Position numbers and translations under genes: made by a program. This document shows positions 6,760 through 11,416 of a stretch of 11,416 nt of DNA, piece by piece. Every line of letters starts with the position of its first letter. The first letter of the stretch is position 1. Origin of the DNA: Candidatus Peribacter sp. UBA6535 (GTDB lineage: Bacteria > Patescibacteriota > Gracilibacteria > Peribacterales > Peribacteraceae). Location of the stretch: the NCBI GenBank assembly GCA_002436205.1, contig DJKT01000062.1, positions 1 through 11,416 of the forward strand. The letters are read 5' to 3'. The notes under the pieces are model-generated. The model was not told the origin of the DNA and did not search any database. It worked only from the letters and a program-made list of their open reading frames with translations.

Positions 6760-7497
6760 ATGAGTATTCTCTTCTTCATCCTCGGTCTTGTGTTTGGAAG
6801 CTTCGGCTCCGTGCTCATCACGCGTGTTCCGTGTGGAGAAAGTATCTGCGGACGCTCCGGTTGTTCGGGATGTAAAAAGACACTTACACCACTAGAACTC
6901 ATTCCTCTTTTTAGCTATTTCATTCTTCGCGGTAAGTGCAAAGAGTGCAAGATATCGATCGGATGGATCTATCCAACTGTAGAAATTCTGTCAGGTCTTC
7001 TCTTTCTCTTTGCATGGATTCTTCATGGCGCAGCTGTCTCTTCGATACTTCTTGCACTGTGTTTATGGCTACTACTTATTATCGCCATTATTGATCTGTA
7101 CACACACAGCATCTCTGACGTACTCAATATTCCCCTCCTCCTCCTCGCCATTGCCTACAGCGTAAACTTGGGGCATTTTGCCCTATCAGGAATTGCGCTT
7201 GGTGCAGGGTTCTTTGGACTGCAGTGGCTGCTGAGCAGAGGCAAGTGGCTTGGAAGTGGAGACATCATCCTAGGGGCAGGAACCGGTGCTTTGCTAGGAG
7301 ATTGGCAACACATGGCTGTGTGCCTATTTCTGACCTATATCATCGGTGGAGTACTGGCTAGCGTGCTGCTTGTATCAGGGCGCATCAAACGTGGACAGTA
7401 CGTAGCATTTGGGCCATTTCTCGCCCTTGGTACTGTCGTATCCATCTTCTTTCAGGCGCGTATTGATACGTTTATTGCATTCTATTTAGGCATATAA
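6760..7497 (+). CDS. pilD: Type IV prepilin peptidase / N-methyltransferase (A24 family)
   Basis: 245 residues of a polytopic membrane aspartic protease that removes the leader of type IV prepilins (and pseudopilins) and methylates the new N-terminus. The N-terminal motif GSFGSVLITRVPCGES (about 12-27) fits the family G-S-F-x-N-V pattern, with G in place of N. Two CxxC pairs, CSGC (about 34-37) and CKEC (about 62-65), form the zinc-binding cytoplasmic loop of the full-length two-activity enzymes. Catalytic aspartates are in AIIDLYTHSISD and in GSGDIIL, where the usual Lys after GD is Ile. About seven further hydrophobic stretches follow. ATG 6760 is chosen over ATG 6751 because AGGA at 6748-6751 is then properly spaced and the membrane segment starts at once. 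The pilus ATPase fragment at the right edge fits the same system. Confidence 0.93.
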   Translation: MSILFFILGLVFGSFGSVLITRVPCGESICGRSGCSGCKKTLTPLELIPLFSYFILRGKCKECKISIGWIYPTVEILSGLLFLFAWILHGAAVSSILLALCLWLLLIIAIIDLYTHSISDVLNIPLLLLAIAYSVNLGHFALSGIALGAGFFGLQWLLSRGKWLGSGDIILGAGTGALLGDWQHMAVCLFLTYIIGGVLASVLLVSGRIKRGQYVAFGPFLALGTVVSIFFQARIDTFIAFYLGI

Positions 7498-7538
7498 AAT
7501 AGGGCTCTCAGCCACAATATAAGTTGGGTTGAAAGCCC
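7494..7538 (-). terminator. Intrinsic terminator of the minus-strand small RNA
   Basis: GGGCTTTCA (7538-7530) pairs with TGAGAGCCC (7510-7502) in 9 consecutive pairs with one G.U, extended by CC/GG after one mismatch. TATTTTAT follows on the minus strand. On the plus strand the same hairpin is followed by GTAATCC with no T tract, so it is a poor terminator for the prepilin peptidase transcript. Confidence 0.6.
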
Positions 7539-7605
7539 GTAATCCGTCGCATGTTGTCGGCACAAGCCGTGTCCACTGCAAACGCAGAGACTTCCATTAC
7601 GACTG
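7494..7605 (-). ncRNA. Probable small structured RNA of unknown class
   Basis: About 110 bases on the minus strand between a TTGACA/TAAACT promoter and an intrinsic terminator. CGTAAT (7601-7596) pairs with ATTACG (7543-7538), closing a multiloop with two hairpins: GUCU-CUGC/GCAG-(U)-GGAC around loop GUUU, and CGGC/GCCG around loop UUGU (7569-7558). A third hairpin is the terminator. Several pairs are G.U on the minus strand but C.A mismatches on plus (7602/7537, within the first hairpin, and 7533/7507), which favours minus-strand transcription. It shows no SRP GGAAGGAAGCA core and is too short for tmRNA, 6S or RNase P. The 3' end overlaps the stop codon of the prepilin peptidase gene in antisense. 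Homology is not known to me. Confidence 0.5.
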
Positions 7606-7611
7606 ACAAGA

Positions 7612-7639
7612 AGTTTACTCCATATTTGAGATTTGTCAA
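7612..7639 (-). promoter_or_regulatory. Minus-strand promoter of the small RNA
   Basis: On the minus strand, a perfect TTGACA (7639-7634), a 16-base spacer and TAAACT (7617-7612, four of six consensus bases). Transcription would start near 7605. There is no minus-strand protein gene downstream for which it could serve. Confidence 0.5.
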
Positions 7640-7668
7640 CTGTCCATAAAAGCTTTATTTCTGTCTAA

Positions 7669-7687
7669 ATAGGCTATTTGAGCCTAT
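7669..7687 (+). promoter_or_regulatory. Palindrome overlapping the smpB -10 box, possible operator
   Basis: ATAGGCTATTTGAGCCTAT is a perfect 7-bp inverted repeat with a 5-base spacer. Its right arm ends inside the TATAAT box, so a dimeric repressor bound there would block the promoter. It could instead act as an RNA hairpin, but transcripts from the smpB promoter would begin after it. Confidence 0.4.
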
Positions 7688-7690
7688 AAT
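7685..7690 (+). promoter_or_regulatory. TATAAT -10 box of smpB, likely leaderless transcript
   Basis: A perfect TATAAT at 7685-7690 with only 9 bases between it and ATG 7700. A start point 6-8 bases after the box would leave 0-3 bases of leader. The matching -35 region (TGTCTA, 7662-7667) is poor. Confidence 0.5.
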
Positions 7691-7699
7691 CTGGCCGAA

Positions 7700-8140
7700 A
7701 TGAAGACTGTAGCCCAAAATAGGCGTGCCAGATACGATTATGACATCGTAGACACCATAGAGGCAGGAATTGCGCTTTCCGGCCAGGAGGTCAAATCCTG
7801 CCGAATGGGGAACGTGAATCTAGGAGGTGCCTACGTCTCACTGATCTCCGGAAAACCGATGCTTAAGGGCATGAAGATTGCGAAGTACAGGCATGCATCA
7901 GGACTCGAAGATTATGAACCAGGACATGATCGTGTATTACTTCTTAAGAAACGTGAGGTCGAAAAGCTCACGTCAAAGCTCTCCGAGCAAGGAGTCTCGC
8001 TTGTTCCTCTGGAAGTAAAAGCGGGGAAGTTTATCAAAGTGGTTCTCGGACTTGGAAAAGGCAAGAAGCGATACGACAAGCGTCAAAGTAAGAAAGAAAA
8101 AGATGTCGGGAGGAGGCTAAAAGAGGGGCGGGATATTTAG
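7700..8140 (+). CDS. smpB: SmpB, SsrA-binding protein
   Basis: 146 residues, usual length. SmpB binds tmRNA and brings it to stalled ribosomes in trans-translation. The start NRRARYDYDIVDTIEAGIAL, SGQEVKSCRMGNVNL (27-41) and YEPGHDRVLLL (72-82) match the oligonucleotide-binding core. KGKKRYDKRQSKKEKDVGRR (119-138) is the conserved basic C-terminal tail that reads the mRNA channel. The family motif NL-x-x-AYV is kept as NLGGAYV. The ATG at 7700 begins right at the conserved N-terminus and has no Shine-Dalgarno; the TATAAT 9 bases upstream suggests a leaderless mRNA. tmRNA itself was looked for nearby and not found. recR follows after 40 bp. Confidence 0.96.
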   Translation: MKTVAQNRRARYDYDIVDTIEAGIALSGQEVKSCRMGNVNLGGAYVSLISGKPMLKGMKIAKYRHASGLEDYEPGHDRVLLLKKREVEKLTSKLSEQGVSLVPLEVKAGKFIKVVLGLGKGKKRYDKRQSKKEKDVGRRLKEGRDI

Positions 8141-8163
8141 TGCTACCTCGATCTATCATCTCT

Positions 8164-8172
8164 TGCTATCAT
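8164..8172 (+). promoter_or_regulatory. Extended -10 TGCTATCAT before recR
   Basis: TG (8164-8165), C, TATCAT (8167-8172), 8 bases before ATG 8181, with no evident -35. Transcripts would start at about 8179, making recR effectively leaderless. Read-through from smpB is also likely. Confidence 0.45.
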
Positions 8173-8180
8173 CATCTCCC

Positions 8181-8777
8181 ATGTCTCTACTTCCGCCACA
8201 AATTCAAAAGACCATCGAGGAGTTTTCCAAACTCCCAGGGATAGGACCTAAGTCTGCGGAGCGTTTAACATTTCATCTTTTGCGCAGCAGTAAGGCATCT
8301 CCGGAGGGCCTTGGCGGCTCACTGATGACACTCAAAAATGAACTGAAGTACTGCAAAGATTGTCAGATGGTGACGCTTCAAGAGCAGTGCAGTTTGTGTG
8401 CAGACTCCAGCCGCGACCACTCCACTATTCTCGTCGTCGAAAATCCACTGGATGTTGTCGCATTTGAAAAGACAAGCTTCAAAGGTGTGTACCACGTACT
8501 ACACGGAGTACTCTCCCCCATCGATGGGATGGGACCCGAGCAACTCAAGATGAAAGAACTTGTTGACCGATGTACGGATGGTACTGTCACAGAAATTATT
8601 GTCGCGACAAATCCTGATATCGAAGGAGAGGCAACAGCGAGTTACATCCAAAAGCAACTGGGAGGCGCAGTCGAAAAAATAACCCGCCTTGCACACGGAC
8701 TTCCGATGGGTGCGGATATCGAATTTGCAGATCAAGTCACGCTCAAAGAAGCACTCGCTGGGCGGAGGGATGTGTAG
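8181..8777 (+). CDS. recR: Recombination protein RecR
   Basis: 198 residues, normal length. RecR acts with RecF/RecO to load RecA at single-strand gaps. In order: helix-hairpin-helix LPGIGPKSAERLTFHLL (18-34), a C4 zinc finger (C58, C61, C70, C73 in CKDC and CSLC), then a Toprim domain with ILVVENPLDVVAFEKT (83-98, E87), HGVLSPIDGMGPE (108-120) and ATNPDIEGEATASY (142-155), ending with RLAHGLPMGADIEFADQVTL. All family landmarks are present; HVLGG reads HVLHG. ATG 8181 begins directly at the conserved MSLLPPxIQ; an upstream TTG at 8163 adds nothing conserved. The stop lies 2 bp from the end of convergent purH. Confidence 0.97.
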   Translation: MSLLPPQIQKTIEEFSKLPGIGPKSAERLTFHLLRSSKASPEGLGGSLMTLKNELKYCKDCQMVTLQEQCSLCADSSRDHSTILVVENPLDVVAFEKTSFKGVYHVLHGVLSPIDGMGPEQLKMKELVDRCTDGTVTEIIVATNPDIEGEATASYIQKQLGGAVEKITRLAHGLPMGADIEFADQVTLKEALAGRRDV

Positions 8778-8779
8778 TC

Positions 8780-10288
8780 CTAGTGCTTAAACGCCCTCAC
8801 ACCAGTAGTGACCATCACAATTCCAAGTTCATTTGCTTTGGCGATCACTTCTTCGTCACGAATAGAACCGCCCGGTTGAATGATTGCAGATATACCATTC
8901 TTTGCAGCCTCCTCAATACTGTCTGCAAACGGGAAGAACGCATCTGATGCCATCACACTGCCCTGTGCCTTTTCACCTGCTCTGCGCGCAGCAATAATTG
9001 TACTGTCCACACGACTCGTCTGCCCGCAACCGATCCCCGTTGTAATCTTATCTTTCGCAAACACGATCGCATTACTCTTTGCATGCTTCACCACAAGCCA
9101 CGCAAACAGGAGATCATCAATCTGGCTATCAGTCGGCTTGGCATCAGTAACAACAGTCAGATCATCTTTCGTCAGCACCTTCGTGTCTTGATCTTGTACC
9201 AAGATGCCTCCGAGCATAGACCGATACATTATGTGATCTTTTTGCTTTGGGCACTGCATTTCGACTGCCCGAATTTTTGGCTTCTTCTTAAGGAGTTCCA
9301 ATGCATCATCATCATACCCCGGTGCAATAATTACTTCGGCAAAGATCTTCTGATCAACAATTTTTTCTATTACCGCTTTCGTGCATGGACGGTTCAAAGC
9401 AACAATCACACCGAATGCACTCAGGCGATCTGCATCGTAACATCGCTGAAACGCTTCGGAAATATCTTCATGCGATGCAACACCCGATGGGTTTGCATGT
9501 TTGATGCACGCCGCAGTCGGATCAGAATATTCACACACCAAATTCCATGCACCATCCGCATCTAAAATATTTAAGTAGCTCATTTGTTTCTCTTCCTGGA
9601 TCACTTTCCATGCGCGATCTGTTCCATACACATCGAAGTATGCCCCCCATTGATGCGGATTTTCCCCATAACGAAGAGGTAATTCATTTATGAGTGTAGT
9701 CGAACGACGTGCTCCACCAGAGAGTGCGTTCATGATTGCTGCATCATATGTGGTAGTTCGCAAAAATGTTTTAGCTGCCAATTCCGCTCGAGTCTGCATG
9801 GAAGTATCACCACTCTTTTCAATCTCTTCAATTACACGATCATAATCTTCAATTTCACAGACAACTGTAACGTGTTTGTGATTTTTTGCAGCACTCCGAA
9901 GTAACGTCGGCCCACCGATATCAATCTGTTCAATCAGCTCATCCCCGGTTACACCTTTGTTATAGGTTTCTTCGAATGGATATAAATTCACAACGACCAA
10001 ATCAATTGATTCAATTTCTAACTCCTTCGCTTGAGCCTCATGTTCACTATCTCCTCTTCTGTATAAAACTCCTCCCATAATCTTTGGATGCATTGTTTTA
10101 ACTCGACCCGAAAAACACTCCGGAAACCCAGTCACATCATCCACGGCGACCACTTTTACTCCAGCATCAGAAATAGCCTTTAACGTGCCTCCAGTAGAGA
10201 GTATCTCGTATCCTGCAGCCAGTAAGCGCTTGGCAAATTCAGCAACTCCAGTCTTGTCGGAAACGGAAATGAGAGCTCTTTTTGGCAT
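8780..10288 (-). CDS. purH: Bifunctional AICAR transformylase / IMP cyclohydrolase
   Basis: 502 residues, close to the usual length. It makes the last two steps of purine synthesis: AICAR + 10-formyl-THF to FAICAR, then ring closure to IMP. The N-terminal MGS-like cyclohydrolase domain shows RALISVSDKTG (4-14), STGGTLKAI (31-39), GRVKTMHPKIMGGVL (61-75), NLYPF (101-105) and DIGGPTLLRSAAKN (123-136). The transformylase domain starts near RYGENPHQ (207-213) and has the catalytic pair K263-H264 in IKHANPSGVA, KHAKSNAIV (401-409), GIGCGQTSRVDS (418-429) and FPFADSIEEAAKNGISAIIQPGGS (452-475). The end reads TGVRAFKH where TGxRHFxH is usual. Both activities look intact. No other purine gene is in the window. 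It is transcribed toward recR with no terminator between them. Confidence 0.97.
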   Translation of the reverse strand: MPKRALISVSDKTGVAEFAKRLLAAGYEILSTGGTLKAISDAGVKVVAVDDVTGFPECFSGRVKTMHPKIMGGVLYRRGDSEHEAQAKELEIESIDLVVVNLYPFEETYNKGVTGDELIEQIDIGGPTLLRSAAKNHKHVTVVCEIEDYDRVIEEIEKSGDTSMQTRAELAAKTFLRTTTYDAAIMNALSGGARRSTTLINELPLRYGENPHQWGAYFDVYGTDRAWKVIQEEKQMSYLNILDADGAWNLVCEYSDPTAACIKHANPSGVASHEDISEAFQRCYDADRLSAFGVIVALNRPCTKAVIEKIVDQKIFAEVIIAPGYDDDALELLKKKPKIRAVEMQCPKQKDHIMYRSMLGGILVQDQDTKVLTKDDLTVVTDAKPTDSQIDDLLFAWLVVKHAKSNAIVFAKDKITTGIGCGQTSRVDSTIIAARRAGEKAQGSVMASDAFFPFADSIEEAAKNGISAIIQPGGSIRDEEVIAKANELGIVMVTTGVRAFKH

Positions 10289-10316
10289 CAGAAAGCAGAT
10301 AAAGAAGGCGAATCCG

Positions 10317-10322
10317 ATTATA
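10317..10322 (-). promoter_or_regulatory. -10 box of purH
   Basis: TATAAT on the minus strand at 10322-10317, 28 bases before ATG 10288. A weak -35 (TGGCAA, 10344-10339) lies 16 bases upstream. No Shine-Dalgarno and no recognised purine riboswitch lies in the short leader. Confidence 0.45.
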
Positions 10323-10357
10323 GAGGTTCTACTCTACATTGCCAGCGGAATCCCAGA

Positions 10358-10386
10358 TTGCTCAAAATCGCTGTTTGTGCTAAAAT
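10358..10386 (+). promoter_or_regulatory. Promoter of the response regulator-pilB unit
   Basis: TTGCTC (10358-10363), a 17-base spacer and TAAAAT (10381-10386), with TG at 10378-10379 making it an extended -10 (TGCTAAAAT). Predicted start near 10393, leader about 18 bases. It is divergent from, and about 40 bp away from, the purH -10 box. Confidence 0.55.
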
Positions 10387-10410
10387 ATAGTGATTATTCG
10401 GTAAATCGCT

Positions 10411-10812
10411 ATGACAAAAAAAGACACAAAAAAAGAAACCAAAAAGGCACCGGCAAAAAAAAGTAAAAAGATCCTGATTGTCGAAGATGAGCGTCCTCTG
10501 GCACATGCATTGGAACTCAAGTTCTCCCACGAAGGATACGACGTAACCATCGCAACAGACGGAGCAGAAGGTCTCAAGATGGCAAACGCGACAAAATACA
10601 ACATGATTCTCCTCGATCTCATCATGCCACAGATGGATGGATTTACGTTTATGGAACAACTCAAAAAGAAATCCCCCATCATTATCCTCAGTAACTTAGG
10701 ACAAGAGGAGGACAAAGAGCGCGCCAAGAAGTTGGGTGCTATCGAATACTTCGTCAAATCCAACACACCGATTACAGAAATTATCAAAAAAGTTAAATCT
10801 AGCATCAAATAA
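10411..10812 (+). CDS. Receiver-only response regulator with lysine-rich N-terminus
   Basis: 133 residues. Residues 1-20 are a tail with 10 lysines, and 21-133 form a complete CheY-like receiver. Acidic pocket residues are E25 and D26 in ILIVEDERPL, the phospho-acceptor is D69 in LLDLIMPQMDG (67-77), the switch Ser is S94 in IILSN, and the conserved Lys is K116 in YFVKSN. There is no DNA-binding or enzyme output domain, so it should act by protein contact. Its stop overlaps the start of the PilB-type ATPase gene (TAATG), so the two are translationally coupled and it may regulate the pilus motor, as PilG/PilH-type proteins do elsewhere; this is inference. No histidine kinase is in the window. 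The basic tail could bind membrane, nucleic acid or acidic protein partners. Confidence 0.93.
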   Translation: MTKKDTKKETKKAPAKKSKKILIVEDERPLAHALELKFSHEGYDVTIATDGAEGLKMANATKYNMILLDLIMPQMDGFTFMEQLKKKSPIIILSNLGQEEDKERAKKLGAIEYFVKSNTPITEIIKKVKSSIK

Positions 10813-11416
10813 TGCCACTCAAAGATACCGAACTCGGCGAAATACTTCTGGCCCAGAGCTATGTCTCAGAAGAAGAACTAAAAATTGCACAGAAATCTGC
10901 GAAAGATCGCAAGACGAGTCTGTTTGCAGTTCTGATGGAGAAAGGGCTTCTAACCCAATCGCTCTACGAGCAAGCATTGGCAGAGCATTACAAGTTGCCA
11001 TTTTATGACATCACAGCAACTCCCCCAAAGCCTGAACTCATTGCAAAGCTCCCGGAAGAAGTTGCGCGAACGTATCATGCAATTGTTGTAAAGCAGGAAG
11101 GAAGCACGTTAACAGTTGCAACATCCGAGCCGGGTGAACCAACACTCGAGGATGCTATTCGTATGAACTTCGAACAGGAAGAAGTGACAATGCCGGAAAA
11201 AGAAGCACCCTCCTCCGCCAAGGCTACAAAGGGCAAGAAAGGAAAGAAATCCAAAGCAAAGAAAGCTAAGACTAAAAAGTCCGGCGGACTCTTCTCTTCT
11301 AAAAAGACAGGGGCTGCAAAAAAGTTCGGTGGCAAGATTAACTTCGTCTTTGCAGCACAGGAGAACATTGAGTCTTCATTGCATCATTTCCGTAAGCCAC
11401 TGGCGACGCGGTTTCA
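10812..11416 (+). CDS. pilB: Type IV pilus / type II secretion ATPase (PilB/GspE type), N-terminal part, cut by window edge
   Basis: 201 residues are visible; the ATPase domain lies beyond the edge. Residues 7-67 (LGEILLAQSYVSEEELKIAQ through LFAVLMEKGLLTQSLYEQAL to HYKLPFYDI) match the duplicated LGExLxxxGxIxxxxLxxAL helices of the MshEN/T2SE N1 domain of extension ATPases. ELIAKLPEEVARTYHAIVVK followed by STLTVATSEPGEP (98-110) is the usual second half. After MNF (about 118-120) the domain is interrupted by roughly 50 residues, of which 137-171 hold 16 lysines. KINFVFAAQENIESSLHHF (175-193) then seems to resume it. The gene overlaps the response regulator stop by one base (TAATG). Without the Walker motifs, PilB cannot be told from GspE or MshE; prepilin peptidase in the window supports a pilus. 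Confidence 0.85.
   Translation, partial: MPLKDTELGEILLAQSYVSEEELKIAQKSAKDRKTSLFAVLMEKGLLTQSLYEQALAEHYKLPFYDITATPPKPELIAKLPEEVARTYHAIVVKQEGSTLTVATSEPGEPTLEDAIRMNFEQEEVTMPEKEAPSSAKATKGKKGKKSKAKKAKTKKSGGLFSSKKTGAAKKFGGKINFVFAAQENIESSLHHFRKPLATRF

Noticed and set aside
7498..7699. tmRNA next to smpB (the plus strand reads GCAAACGCAGAG, like the start of an SsrA tag)
   Set aside because: The gap is too short for tmRNA, no acceptor-stem pair or T-arm with the GGTTCGA pattern is present, and the frame does not end in an LAA-like tag at a sensible distance.
9083..9565. 160-codon plus-strand open frame inside purH
   Set aside because: It lies fully antisense to a well-conserved purH with intact motifs and has no recognisable protein features.
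10289..10410. Purine riboswitch or PurR box in the purH leader
   Set aside because: The leader is only about 22 bases, too short for an aptamer, and no clear palindromic operator is seen.
10318..10808. Minus-strand open frames opposite the response regulator
   Set aside because: The plus-strand receiver has all catalytic residues; the antisense frames are Phe/Cys-rich translations of lysine-rich coding sequence.
1..11416. CRISPR array, insertion sequence, tRNA or rRNA
   Set aside because: No spaced long direct repeats, no transposase motifs or flanking inverted repeats, and no cloverleaf or rRNA core sequences were seen on reading both strands.

Overview
The window looks like a piece of a small, streamlined bacterial chromosome, most likely from the Candidate Phyla Radiation (Patescibacteria, possibly the Peregrinibacteria/Peribacteria side). 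This is an inference. The grounds are compact gene spacing, type IV pilus parts, a stand-alone response regulator, an archaeal-type FAD synthetase-like nucleotidyltransferase, an RNase J with a long basic N-terminus, near-absence of Shine-Dalgarno sequences and several probable leaderless starts. UGA is used as a stop (end of the 4993-5418 gene), so the UGA=Gly code of Gracilibacteria and Absconditabacteria is not in use.

Layout. Positions 1-2816 (minus) hold RNase J followed by a membrane-anchored SGNH-hydrolase-like protein that runs off the left edge. Positions 3060-5418 (plus) hold a large membrane protein, with a degenerate PP2C-like domain inside and a propeller-like domain outside, followed closely by the RibL-like nucleotidyltransferase. 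Positions 5408-5918 are a self-contained unit (near-consensus promoter, 132-residue acidic protein, strong terminator). Positions 5965-6684 encode a two-membrane-segment protein ending in an LPDTG cell-wall-sorting-like tail. A symmetric heptamer repeat separates it from a prepilin peptidase (6760-7497). Positions 7498-7699 have no protein gene but carry a probable minus-strand small RNA with its own promoter and terminator, plus a palindrome over the smpB -10 box. smpB and recR follow on plus and meet purH (minus) tail to tail with a 2-bp gap. A divergent promoter region separates purH from a receiver-only response regulator, which overlaps the start of a PilB/GspE-type ATPase cut by the right edge.

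How the genes fit together. Prepilin peptidase, PilB-type ATPase and the receiver protein point to a type IV pilus whose motor may be under phosphorelay control. RNase J (RNA turnover), SmpB (ribosome rescue), RecR (recombinational repair) and PurH (last two steps of IMP synthesis) are housekeeping. The SGNH protein, the PP2C-propeller protein and the LPDTG protein are envelope proteins of unknown exact role.

Most notable: the probable ncRNA at 7494-7605, the pseudo-PP2C/propeller protein, the lysine-rich insertion in the PilB N-terminal domain, a recurring TGCTA extended -10 element placed so close to start codons that some mRNAs should be leaderless, and the 4+4 heptamer inverted repeat.
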